Source: Echinostoma caproni
Taxonomy: Eukaryota; Platyhelminthes; Trematoda; Plagiorchiida; Echinostomatidae
Assembly (NCBI GenBank): GCA_900618425.1
Contig: UZAN01040297.1
Span: 1 to 64,000, forward strand
Direction of reading: 5' to 3'
DNA length: 64,000 nt
The translations under genes and the position numbers were made by a program. Under the pieces are notes generated by a model, which was not told the DNA's origin, searched no databases, and saw nothing but the letters and a program-made list of their open reading frames with translations. Shown here piece after piece: positions 35,001 to 47,215 of this stretch. Each line of letters starts with the position of its first letter. The stretch's first letter is position 1.

Positions 35001-37974
35001 CTGTTATTGGCCTCGGTAAAAGCTATTACGCAAGCCTTTACATGCCTATGCAAACGTATACTTTCTGTTTATCTCAGGTGCGCTGGTTATGTACTTTGAT
35101 GAGTCTCTTTAAGTCTGCGAAGCATTCTGAATAAGACAAAGGAATTTACGTTACAAACATTAACCATTTTTTACCCAACAATGTGTTCTGATAGAGACAG
35201 TTCGGCCAGATGACATCTGTTCGACCAGGATCGGAAGCAGCGCAGGGGGGAGGGGTAAATTGGTACCACCGAGGCTTTCATTGAGGCCAAAACGACCGTA
35301 CTAAGACAAGTATTTAAAGTTGATTGAAGTAGATTTTTCATAGGCTCATGAGTTGGTTCACAGTGGACGAAAAACGTACAATACTAGCTTGACTTGATCA
35401 GAACTAGCGGGAATAACTTACTACAATTTTTATTGGTTCAAAAAGATGCACATCAGTCACAAGATGCTGATTTCAACCAACTTATCTTATTTGTTTGGGA
35501 TACTATTGCGTCTCATCATTGCTGGGTGTGTGAAGGCATACCCTTGTTACTCAGGTTTGCTTAAATCTGAAGGGGAACGTTACGAAAAAAAATATATGGA
35601 TATTTGGGTGTACATTGTATCATATGTGCAAGTAATAAAACGGAATACATTTTAACTAAAAGCATCTATACTCTATTGATCGCACCAAATGTGACGCTGA
35701 AAGACCGCTTCGGGTCCAACAGATCATTAGAGGTAAATCAATTTACAATAATCATTTGGATGCTGGCCAAGATAGACGCTAGGAAACCAAAACATTCGGT
35801 TATTGTTTATGTGAAATGGTTGGAGTTCAACGAGTTTGGAAGGATAGAAATGACAGCATGCTATTTCAGTGTGGAAAGTTTTTTGTTGTTCCGTGAAGCC
35901 AGTTCTGTAAGGTTACGACAAGAATCCCAGCCATAGTTAGGCAAAATGAGGTTTCATTTGCCCAGGAATTAAAAGGAATTTACCAGATTGGTTTTCAAAG
36001 TGTGCCTGAGAGAGTTGTTCTTTTTTGTTGTCGTTGGCCTGTTTCAACACCCGTCGATCAAAATGAGTGCAAAATATGTTGTCAGATGCTTAAGTAGATA
36101 AAAAACTTAATATGTTTTCTAGTCCGTGAATTTTACCTGACGATTTTTGTCCTCGGGGAAGTTTGTAATTTCGGTGAACTAAATGGTTTCTAATGGTCGA
36201 CGAATATCACTGAACAGCTGCAACCGACCTCATCAAAAATGCATACTTTTGTGTACCTGTCGATACGCAAACGTCGATGAATTCCATAACCTTGATAAGA
36301 TTTGTACACAGACCCTAATGTTTGTGAATTAACACGGATTACTTAGAGAACTAATTAGGCGGCGTTTGTAAACATTTAAGTTAAAGAGAACAGGGATATG
36401 TGGCCATGATAAGGAAGAAACTCTATGGCCTTGAGAAATTACGGAGAAAAGAATGAAAGCATTAGTACGCAATCGTTTCTTCTTTTTCTATTCAGCCTAA
36501 TTTCCGTACATTTGTTTCTCTACATTTAAAACTCACACAGAGATAAATGCGAAAATACAGTGAGTAATTAACACATGCAGCGTTATTATTATTGAAATAG
36601 GAACTTGCCAGCTTGGCATTCCTTCCTTAACTACAGAATTGTTACTTCCATAGATTTTTCAATTGCTAAATGAACGTAATTATAAAAACCCACATGAAAC
36701 TTCAAAAATGAAATCAAAGTTAATAAAATGGATTGAAAAATAGAATAAATGCAGCACGTTTTGTACGTTGAATTTGTTTTTATTTGAAAAATAACAAATA
36801 TCAATTTTTAGAACAAATCCCTCAAGGATTATGCACGAATAATAATGTCGTCAGTTTCTATCCATCAATTTACGAATGAAAAATGGTTCCTATCGTCACG
36901 TAGATACTATCAGGCGCATGAAATCTACTATTCAATATCTTTTCTTTCCACTTTCTTTCCCTCTGATGCTTGCATTTTTATCTGCTCATTTGTAGCCGCG
37001 CGGGGTGTTTCAATTGGAACATAAACCAAACATTGAACTTCATCCCGGAAAACTGAATTGATTCCATCATAGAAAATAAGGGTGAGAGAGAATGGTAACA
37101 TTCCGTTTTTAGGCTAATAAGTTTTGAGCGTATTTTTCAACTCTGAACAAACACAAAGTGTTTATGACAGGATCGGGAATCATTGCGTCCACAAGGCAAT
37201 GCACAGGAGGGATAGAGAAAGAGAGGGAGGGAAAACCATATGTACGTGCTAACACCAAAATCTGCCAAAACACTCTCCTCTTTCCGGAAAGTAAAACATA
37301 CGTCGCTGAGAACGTCCGTTAGAATTGAATCATCCTGGTTGTTCTTTTTTATGAGATGATTCGGCGTGACCTCGGAAACTGAACCAAGAAGAATCTATAA
37401 TGTTATAGATTCGTGATGTCTAGAAAGCCGTTTCTAAGACAAGATTAGCAATTTTTAATAAATCTAAATGAGTATGGGGCTTAATTTCGAACGGTAAGCA
37501 TACGAATGGCTTTTTTCCTTCAAACTGAATTTTGTTTCTAAAGTGCTGCTCTTCTCCTGCGTATGTACATTCCAATTCATTAGAAATCCCTATTTGGTGA
37601 ATACTACACGAAACAATTTTGGAGGAAGCTGCGGGAAATTACATGCCTAAATATCATGTAAGATTGATTGCAAATGGAGCACTATCACATCCATTGGAGA
37701 GAGAGTATCATGTTTGCAATGGTTTGACATCAAGGTTTAGTTTAAACTATCGGTAACATTTTTATGATGTACCAGTCTGTCACCGTATGTCAACTAGTTT
37801 TGGCAAGTAGCGTCAGTGTTGTAGAACCTGAGAGAGGTAGTTCCACTTGGTTAAGAAGATTAACGGATGCAGAAATTTCAGAGGAGTCATCGTGTGCTTG
37901 GGTAGTTCTCTGGGCCAACGTAAACACGTCTAATACCTATTTTTTAGTTCCTCTAGCATATGTATAGCTTTGAA
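32027..37974. other. Long AT-rich stretch with no recognised gene
   Basis: About 6 kb. I find no collagen triplets, transposon domain, tRNA boxes or convincing exon. Confidence 0.5.
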
Positions 37975-38100
37975 AATCGGTTGCAGTTCAAATGCGTTTG
38001 TGATGACCGATAAAGAGCACTGGACAAATATTTCGTCCTCTTTTTGGGACCGTCAGCAGTGTGTACGTTTCATATCCCTGTCAGGACTCGAACCACGTAC
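37975..38100 (-). repeat. Hammerhead-bearing SINE, copy 1
   Basis: On the minus strand a B-box-like GGTTCGAGTCC precedes a hammerhead-type core at 38064-38015: CACTG, CTGACG, stem GTCC/GGAC, GAA, a tiny stem III with GTC, then CAGTG. Its family resembles schistosome SM-alpha SINEs, which combine a pol III promoter and a hammerhead. The conserved A9 is missing (CTGACG then GTCC instead of CTGACGAGTCC), so self-cleavage is doubtful. The substrate strand GTC/CAGTG is intact. Confidence 0.75.
38015..38064 (-). ncRNA. Hammerhead ribozyme motif, type I, core deletion
   Basis: Stem I CACTG/CAGTG; core CTGACG; stem II GTCC/GGAC with loop CAAAAAGA; GAAA; three-pair stem III (ATA/TGT); cleavage triplet GTC. 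One core adenine is deleted. Confidence 0.7.
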
Positions 38101-39560
38101 ATTGATTCGCGCAATGTTTTTCACTTTATTTTTCGTCTAGTTCGTACTTTTTTCAAAAATAAATCTACCACTAAATGCTTATTCAGCTACAGCCCCCTCG
38201 CGTCCTAACCTGCATCACGCTTATTTAATACAAAAGAACAAAAACAAAAGCGCGGGGCTTTGGACACTTTTGTACGAACAAGTCACAAATTTCGGCTCCC
38301 ACCATTCATGTCCGTTTTCTTTTCTGGCAATGGTGAACTCCCCAAAAAATAGATAACTTGCTTCACTCGCCTTTTCACTGCCCGATGAACAAATTTGCAT
38401 TATAGTTAACTTCTTTCAGTGGAAAAACACTTTATATTCTTTTCATGTGGTAAACCAAATTTTATTTACCTTGTGCAGAGAGCAAACAAAGCTTAAGATA
38501 AAAAGCTGGGAAGCAATGTATAGAAGCTTCACACGGATTTACATTACCGTTTACCCCAATTAGACCAAAATAATTGTAGAGTGCTCCCTAGCTTTTTATC
38601 TCAGATATGTCTCTATGCACAATGAAATTCACCACGTAATTGAACCATGTTCTCCCTTACTTTCCTGCAAAAAAACAATTTATTAGACAGTACTGGAGCA
38701 CCCATTCAATTCACCATGGGATTTGTCCGTCAAATGACTTGCAGCTTTTCCATTAGTTCTGATTACCATAGTTATTAAACATCTCTGTTTAAAACGGGAT
38801 TCATCAGAATGCAATCACCCATTACCGTTTGTAAGTTTACTGCATCAGCCTCCACTTTAGGTGGAGTTATCCATCTGGCAACCATCTGCTACAAAAGCTT
38901 CATGACACGCTTACTTGCTGATAGTGGTTGGCAAGGCTACCTTTGAATTTTAAAAACAACGGTAACTAATATTTACGATCGACTGAGGATCGCTTGCACT
39001 GTTAAACAACCCCCCAAAATGGAATTTAACAATGCCACATAAAACAGGCCCCCTACAAATGGCATACCTTAACTTTTTACATTTTTTAAATCTTAAAGAG
39101 TGCCCTGCCTGCAGGAAGTATTATGTTAGTTAGGAAACCTGTTATTTTCAAAATCCTGATTATTTAAAGGAATTTCTTCGGATATTCATTCGCTAATAAA
39201 GCTTCCTTCTTTCTGCCGTTGTTTTGGTGTGCAAAGCGTTCGTACTCTGTGAATAAGTGACCTGACGAAATTTTTTTGCGGGCCATTGGATAGAAACTGA
39301 AAAATCGCGCCCGCTGTTCAACGTTGATTTACAGTACAAAGGGGGCTGCAATATACCTTTTGATAGTCTAGTCATAATGAGGACTAGAAAAGCAAAACCG
39401 TCACAATATTCCTTTCCTGTTATAAGATAGAAACAACTTGGTGTGAATCGAATTCGATAGGGTAAAGAAGGTTTGAGAGAGATCGCTATTCATAAATAAG
39501 GAAAATTCTACAGAACGAGTACACGAATAAGTTTGGAACACTAGGTCCCATTTATCGGTT
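38101..39560. other. AT-rich stretch with no recognised gene
   Basis: No supported feature. Confidence 0.5.
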
Positions 39561-40391
39561 GCATCAAGACCGGAAGAAAACATGTGTTGCAAGATAACAA
39601 AAATTGGTTGAACCTCCTCAAAAACTGACGTAAAACAAACAGGCATTTAGAAAATACATTAGGTTGTTAAATGCGAGTGAGCGGATGTGTATAGATAGAT
39701 AAATGCTTTTGAAGTTGAAGTTGTGTGTAGTTGGCGTCATCGACTAACCTAACCACTTCGCAATATGTTAGGCCATTCGTTGTGGTAATTGACGGTTGTG
39801 CCAGCCTATGTGTTCGTTACCGCAACTGTAGATGAAGGGGTATACAGTGTGAGACAGAACTGGATTGTCACCCATCCAATTTGCGAGTAGAGGCAAAAAT
39901 TCGAAGTTGAGCCGCTGGAAATGTACGGTTCAAAGCTGACTGTGCCTTCCGGCGCACATTGTTCCTGAAGTGAATACCCTTGAAAGGTAGTCTGACAAAG
40001 ACGGCTTTTGGAAAACAGTTGAAGATTCATTATCTCTTTATGATTGTTTGCTATTAATATCTTTGAAACTTTCTGATTAAATATTGCACGGCATCGTTTT
40101 CTTTAAAAATCCTTCTCCTTGCATCTATCACGTTACCGAAATGCAAAACTGCTGGTAATTATTGAGGCTTCATTAAGTAGATTACATCATCCCAAACGTT
40201 TTTGACTCAATCAGTTCATTTACTGGTAAGCCGAGCCTCTTTCGCAAATTAAAAAGCATTTACCTATCTATACACATCCGCTCACTCGCATGATTTGTTT
40301 TTATTTGTTTTATAAGTGTCTGTTTGTTTTGCGTTAGCTTTTGAGGAGGTTAGACGAATTTTTGTTATCTTGCAACACATGTCTTCTTTCG
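39561..40391. repeat. Foldback element: ~145-bp inverted arms around 540 bp
   Basis: Left arm 39561-39710 and right arm 40251-40391 are imperfect inverted copies. Matching blocks include GCGAGTGAGCGGATGTGTAT and GTTATCTTGCAACACATG with their complements. No transposase is seen between the arms. It looks like a MITE or foldback transposon; target-site duplications were not identified. Confidence 0.7.
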
Positions 40392-41796
40392 GCCTTGTTG
40401 CGAATTTTCATCAGTAGATATCAATGTCACTATCGGTAATGGTCGGTTTCAGTACACCTCATGAATATCGAGCTTATTTACCCCCTCCCTCGCCCTCTCG
40501 TCCAATGTCACATTACGAAATCAAACTATGAAATTGTCAGCAGTATACGAATTTTCATAACACAATAACTCCCTAGATATGCAGAAAAAATAATGATGTG
40601 TCCATTTCAGCCCTCACCTAACTATAAGCACCTCTGTACAGTTCACAGACACATTACACATCTTGTAAATAAGGATGCTCATTTCTCTTGTTTATCTCTG
40701 TGCTGGGTACGCCATCTAAATTTCTTTTTTCATGTAAGAGACTGGGGAAAGTGTGTTCGACGCTTACATCTTGCAACATGTCTTTTTTGTCTCTTGTTTC
40801 CCATTTTGGTGGTCAATAAAGTGTGTTGCATGAAATGATAAGTATCTGAATAATCCGTCATTGTGGTGCATTACGCAAAGGAAAATAAAAGAAGATGAAG
40901 AGCACATGAAACTAAGAAATCCGTGGCAGTCTACAAACGCAAACTAGATGAATGTCAGGCAACTAATCCGAAATCACTCAGAATTTTTCCCCCCATGGAG
41001 GATATACAATGGCGCAGAAGATCTACAGTAACAACGAGGGGGGGGGGAATTAGGACCAATTCACAGGGCGTATCGTGCACTGTCGGTGCACTGTCGAAGT
41101 GAATAGTGTAAAAAGATTGAGCGAAAAAGATCTTTGGTTGCCAATATTGATCAAGTTGGGGTCAAATCGGACTGGAACAGACTTATGCAGCATCAAGATA
41201 ATGGAGTGGCCAAAAACAATCCAGTTATCTTGGGTGAAGATAAGTAAACACAAACGAAATCAGTTGTACTCCAAGTCAATGATAATGTCAGACATTTGAG
41301 ACGAACTCTAGACAAATCACTACTATATTTCGTGAATTTTGAATGAATCGTTAGCTGTTTAAAAGTTGTTCTTGGTTTATCAAACTGAATTAACGCCAAC
41401 TTACAGAAGAAAAGTCAGAATCAACCTGCGGACTTACAATTGCGATATTTTGTGCTGAGTAAATCTGAACATCGCGGCTAAGATAATGACTTTGAATAAT
41501 ATTCCTGGTCCTCCCATTGATGATGAGAAGGAACAAGCCAGAACCCAGTGATATTTTATACGCAGAATTACCGCTTACTTATGAACTAATCAAAACTACG
41601 CTTTTCTGTCTAGTTTGTCGTAATTGTCTGCACCACAAACTGATAAAAATGTTTTACAACTGGAAAATTTACTGTAGCTTGTGGAAAAAAATTTCAGTGA
41701 TTACAAATTTATTTTCATTTATTTCACACACGTCTAACACCAGACTATCAAACAAATCATCGTACAATAGTCTTTATAAAAAGAAAATCGTTCCTT
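40392..41796. other. AT-rich stretch with no recognised gene
   Basis: No supported feature. A poly-G run of about nine bases lies near 41040. Confidence 0.5.
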
Positions 41797-42364
41797 GATT
41801 GGCATGTGGGCTGAATACTGCCAGGTTGCCCAGGCCAAGACAGATGCATTTTCGTGAGGAATCCACAACCGCAGCCTTTGGCTAATCAAAGCCTGACCCG
41901 CAAGGCAGCGAAGCGGTATGCAAAAACCGCATTCCATTGGGGGCCGGTGTCCAGTTCTTCGGATCACACGCCCTTTGGATCGGGGTCAAACGTCCAAGAT
42001 GCCCAATACGCCTTGATGCCCAATCGAGCCGGTGACCACTACCACAACCGGGAAGGTGTGTGGGGTTCGTACGCTTCCTCTTGGTTGGTTTGGAATCAGG
42101 GTTTTTAGCCAACTCTCCTAGGTGAACTACCAGTGGTCCACCAACTTGGTTCTAGCCCCGGATGTCGGCTTTTCGTTCCCTCAATTTGATGAGGAAGCAC
42201 CTGCGATACGACAAGGCAGTGAGTAGGGCTTCCTCAGCAGAGGCCGTTTGAGACGCTTGGTCGTATGGGAGCATTTCACGAGGTGCAAGAGAAGGGTGAC
42301 CAGCCGCAACCCTAGACAACCACCCCCGACCATACTGAGGATTTCGGAGTCTCTTGCATGTCAA
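41797..42364 (-). repeat. GC-rich island with a nearly open 161-codon minus-strand frame (repeat candidate)
   Basis: Composition changes sharply from AT-rich flanks to GC-rich at about 41797 and back at about 42364. On the minus strand one frame runs from 42364 to 41882 with a single TAG at 42152-42154. It starts MTCKRLRNPQYGRGWLSRVA and continues through LPGCGSGHRLDWASRRIG. I recognise no domain. A dispersed repeat or retroposed sequence seems most likely. Confidence 0.45.
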
Positions 42365-42559
42365 TTATCAATTATGATATCATTATTTTGTGGAACACGA
42401 TATAATTGGTATTGTGTGGAATGTGTGAAACCCAACAAAGTGTGCTGTGTTCTAAATTTTATTGAGTACTATAACGGGAATTACTAACATTTAACACTTT
42501 TAGGAGAGTTTGCATGCGATAGAAATGTTTGTGTTAACCGATAAAAAAACTTGATAGCT

Positions 42560-42592
42560 GTTTCGTCCTGCCTGGGACTCGTCAGCAGTGCG
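42560..42592 (-). ncRNA. Hammerhead ribozyme catalytic core
   Basis: GCACTG, CTGACGA, stem II GTCC/GGAC and GAAA are all present, the complete conserved catalytic core. The partner (substrate) strand has decayed, so it is unlikely to self-cleave in cis. Confidence 0.75.
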
Positions 42593-42683
42593 TACTTCTT
42601 GTGTCTCCGTCAGGACTTCAAACCCTTACCCTTGAGCCACATGTTAGACGGGCATCACCTTATGCAAATGGCTCAATCAATTT

Positions 42684-42849
42684 TAGAGTAGCAAGCTTGG
42701 ATTAGCCCATTCGATTGTTAAGAGGAACCGGGCACTTTTGATGTTCACCCAAGGGTGATCTCCGAAGGAGTGAAAACCACAGCCAATAACATCAAGTGCA
42801 CCTGGTGCCTCTTAACAATCGAATGGGTTAATCCAAGCTTGCTACTCTA
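42684..42849. repeat. 42-bp inverted repeat at the end of SINE copy 2
   Basis: Arms begin TAGAGTAGCAAGCTTGGATT and end with its reverse complement, with one mismatch over 42 bases. A related, more diverged pair flanks the SINE at 51 kb. Confidence 0.9.
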
Positions 42850-42850
42850 A

Positions 42851-45600
42851 AGCTTTAAGGAGCACTTGCATACAATAATCAATTTATACATCCCATACTT
42901 TATCAACTAAATTTTTCCATGAAGCGTTTCGTTTTGATGTATTTGAAACTAACAAATAATAAATATATCTCAAATATGGATACAATATTGTAACTATTCT
43001 GCTTGGATTGTTACTTAGACGCGAATACGAAATCCTCCGCCCTTTTTTATTGAAGAGGATGGGCGATCAAATCAACCAAAACTCAATATCGAATTTCACT
43101 AAGGTGGCGTTTGTAGTTGCCCCACCTTATTTATATAACCAACACACTCTTCAGATAGGTCGCGAACTACACTGAATCACGTGATGTTTCATATAATGCA
43201 GCAGCAGTAGTATCATGAAATTATCCGGGCTGTACACAAAAGAATTCCGAAAATCAGTTATTTAAATGGTTGATTGCACTGGATGTCCTTAAAATGGGAA
43301 TGAATGGAAAGAGACGCGATTCGTCGGTAAAGTTTGTAACATGGAATAAAAGAATCCTGGAAATTTGATTAAAATTGGTCGCAACGAAATAAAAGTTCCC
43401 TCATCCTTCCGATATCAAAACACGAGCAAGATGTGTATTCGAAGGAGAGAAACCTCTGAGAGTAAACATGGTCTTCATTATCCCACTAACAAACTACTCT
43501 CCTATGATATAAATATCTGATCAGTTAGTATGGGAATACACTTTTCCCGATCTCCTTGAGCTTGCACATTCACCAGAGTGCATAACTCTGCAGTTTTAGA
43601 AATTCCTACTACTTTCGTAAGCTGAGTACGGAGGCTCATGAGTGTGAGCGGACTATTTCAAAAATGAAATGGGGTCCATTTATCACCATAGCTTTCGATG
43701 GTTTCATTTAGAAAAGATAAAGAAAACCATACAGCGCTTTTGCATCCCCATGTAACGGCGTATTTAGTGTATCCGTTCTCCGGTGCGAATTCCAGTAAAA
43801 AAAACTGTAGTTTACTTATCACAAATCAACAGATCAAAGAACACGATCCACGCTGCCTCACACAGGGTGGGAGTGGAACTGTGTTTGAGCTCGACCGTTG
43901 ATCGTGTGATAGAGGTGGAACACTTAGTTTACATGCGCTCGGCATTTACAATCATTTATCGAGTCTCACCACACCCATCGAGAGCAATACGGTTTCGGAC
44001 GTTAGCAACCGCAGAGGTGATTATCATTCGACTCATGAAGCCTGAGCTGTGCGTATAACGCAAATTGATTCAAGCTGTCATACTCCCCTGGCAAGGGGAA
44101 GAGAAAATCAGTTGTTCACACGACCATGACGTAACACCATGATGTAACGACTTTGGTTATGTGATCCAAACAGCTCACATATTTGTAGTTCTCTTGGGCT
44201 CATTACTGAACGCATAACTCATCCACCTTTCTATTTGACTCTATTGAAATTGTTTCATATAAATGTGATTGTAAAGGCTTGAAAAGGAATTCACCGAAAA
44301 CATATGTTCGCCTACATCCTGTTCTCAATCAATGGGCATATTCCGTGATTATGGACTTTCATTGAAAAAATCTGCATCCATTTAGTATCAAACGCTGAAA
44401 TGTCAATTTAATTGAAGCTGTATTCGACTAGGGGTGTACTTAAGTTGCACTTGAAAGAGAAGTGGTAACCCAGATCAACACGGTATATCTTGATCACACA
44501 TGCAAGTTCATTCGAGAAACCGGACTTTTTCTAGTAACTGACTATTCGAAACGTCCCTGACAAAAGTTGAATTGCCAATTTTTCTGTACACTAAATAGGG
44601 GTAGTGTTTTACGATCCACAAAACAGTTTTAATTTATCCTGAATGGGACGAATGATACCCTTTGATTTTTTCTTTTATACAACGCTGGCTAAAATTACTC
44701 TGAATTTTGATTCGACGCAAGAAAAGTCATTAAAAGCATTATTCACTGGAGTCCAGTCACGGAGCTCACGCTACTCCTCGGAACTAGTTTGAAGAAATTC
44801 AAAACCGACGAAGTAAGTTACCATTTGTTTTTTTTTTCATGAAAATCACTATGCGGAATACATATCGCTGGTATTTGTTTTATCGATTGACTGAAGGCTT
44901 TCATCGAGTATTTTCATTTATTGACAAAAAAATTACAGCTGCCTTGACCAATTATTTTATTGCTGTCCCATTTTTCCTCAGCTTTTTTATGGGATACTGG
45001 AATAAATTTTAGTCAACTACAGATAGGCATCCGTATCTGTTAGTTTTGTTCCTCGGGTTTAGAACATTACTCTTGGAGTTGTGCTCTGGAATGTGTGCAT
45101 GTTTGATCATCTAATGGTCTCGACACACCACGCAGTTCGTGACTCACTTTGAATCACCCATGTCGCGTCTGTGCCACCCGCGCAAATGAAGTAATTGATG
45201 GAGAGTTCAAACGTTTTCTGTGCAAACCAGTTTCTGAAAGAAGCCCAAAATAAGGAGTTCAAATACAAAACGTGTGTCAGAGTAACCCTTGTTAGTTTCC
45301 GGTGTAAGGAGTGAATGAAAAATAAAGATGGTTAGCCCGATCAACTTAAGATGATAGAACTTAACTCGCACACAGCAAGTACCCATTTCTTAAGCATGAA
45401 ATAAGCACAAATAGTTTTGAAAGTTGAAAAGTCAGGAGTAGATTTAAATCAAAAGGTATGATCATGAATCAGTCAGTTCAGTTCAGTGTTAAGAACCATT
45501 AACCGTGCACATTTACTAGCCGGTTTTGGCTGCTTTTTCATGACTGCCGATGTGGATAAAAGAGCAGACGTCAGATTAATGTGTTGCGAGTAAAGCCAAA
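42851..45600. other. AT-rich stretch with no recognised gene
   Basis: No supported feature. Confidence 0.5.
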
Positions 45601-45609
45601 GGGAAATCA

Positions 45610-47215
45610 CATGGACTAAGGTTGCAGGAAAATTGAGACGCACGAACGCCATTGCTTACGATACTTAGGCATATCACTCAGTGTCTCTAACCCCCGGTTC
45701 CACTTAATTCGAGTAGCCCACCCAGGGAGCCGAATGCGACCTATAAAACCGAGTCTCATGGTCAGGGTTTTCATACCACATACCAGGTTTAAGTTAAACC
45801 CCCCTTTACGTTTTCCACGCAACACGTCTCAGGAAACAGTACTCGTCGTGACAAGCAACTTGTTGACATTCGCAGCACATCTGTATTTGTATATTTTGTG
45901 TAAACGTATTTGGGTACAGTTCAGTTAAAAATATACACTGGCTATCGCACAGAATAAAATATACAAGATCATATAACAAGCTAAATGAAGCATATCTCTG
46001 AAGTTTGTTTAATGTGCTTAAACCCCGACGTAATGCACTTGCTACCGGATCCACATTGGTTATGAGTCGGGCATGTTATGGTACGGGGGAGTTCTGCTAA
46101 ATGGTATTACGAAAGGGTAGATGCCAAAAAAGAAGCGTGTGGACGACTAGGTGATAGATCAGGATGGAGTGGATAAAGATGGTTGTCTAGAATCCTATTG
46201 GAAAAGCTAACACAGGAGTTTCTGTGATCATTATTGAGCTCTATGATTGATGAATCAATAGAGATCAATGATGCATGGCTGATGATCACTAAACCACGAC
46301 AAAGATTTTTGAGGCCTTGTTTCAAAAGGCAGGGAAAAGGTATAAAGGACCGAGAGAGTAGAATGAGGAAAACGCATTGGTGAACAACAACTAACGGTGG
46401 GGGTTCGGAATCGCCTGAGATTGTGTAGCTAAAATGAGAGACATCTCGATTTTCGTATACAATAATGCATTTTTGTAAACCATTGGAGATTATTGTCGAT
46501 GTCGCAAAATGCCCCCAAATAATGCAATCTGTGGAGGTCGATCATTTGCCCCAGTGGTTGCAATTGCCTAAAATCCTGGGCCTACGCTTCACATTGCGTA
46601 TCTGGTTCCCCAACCAGACTCGTATACTGCCACGTATACAGCGGTGCTCGAACTCCGACAGTCTGTTTTCATCCTATCTTAATAGCTAAGGATCTGCATC
46701 ACATAAAAGCATCGGCCAAACTGCTACAGTATGCACTCTACCCTTCACAGACAGCTTCACAAACGATCTCGACGGCCTCACAAATGCCTCATGTTGGGAA
46801 TTGTCAGTCGAGCTTTGTATATGCGTGCCGACAGTTCATTCGTGATGCGTCCGCCGGTTGAGATGTAGCTGCCGAGACAGCAAAATGTTTTCACTACATC
46901 TTTTTTTCTCTAGTTTGAGCGGGGTTGGGAGCTGGACCAACCCGAGCTTGTAGCAGCATTTCACACTTTTAAGGTGCAAACGCATACCGAACATGACCAA
47001 ACTAGCGCTAAAACTATGCCGAAAGGCTTGCAACTTACTTGGATCTTCAATTAGCAGTACAATGTCGTCTGTATACTTCAGATTGGGCAGTCTGCCATCC
47101 GGGAGAAAATCAATGTCACTATCCTAACACAAAGACAGGTCTGTTTCTATAATCAAATTTATGACCAAGTTAGATAGAAAAGTAAAGAGGTGAAAGAATT
47201 CCATTTCACCTGTTC
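45610..47215 (-). mobile_element. RTE-like LINE, degraded and interrupted
   Basis: The minus strand shows reverse transcriptase motif C in LKYTDDIVLL followed by EDPSKLQAF and MFGMRLHL (about 47100-46960). Next is the C-terminal part (EFEHRCIRGSIRVW, RRPRILG, about 46640-46560), and finally RIRLPGWATR and LETLSDMPKYRKQWRSC at about 45760-45640. These are hallmarks of RTE ORF2 ends. The expected gap between the last two blocks is about 150 bases but is over 600 here, so about 45830-46440 may be a later insertion. Stops throughout. Confidence 0.75.

Larger units (their letters stand above)
42485..42850 (-). repeat. Hammerhead-bearing SINE, copy 2, with terminal 42-bp inverted repeat
   Basis: The minus strand has A-box-like TGGCTCAAGGG, B-box-like GGTTTGAAGTCC, then an intact hammerhead core CTGACGAGTCC, loop, GGACGAAAC. 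The cleavage strand is mutated (ATCAAGTTT in place of GTCCAGTGC). Right of the head is a hairpin: arms 42684-42725 and 42808-42849 match at 41 of 42 positions, enclosing 82 bases. Confidence 0.75.

Noticed and set aside
36138..36170. CTGACGA resembling a hammerhead core near 36.1 kb
   Set aside because: No stem II partner or GAAA at the required distance. Similar isolated matches at 18.3, 39.3 and 52.0 kb were rejected for the same reason.
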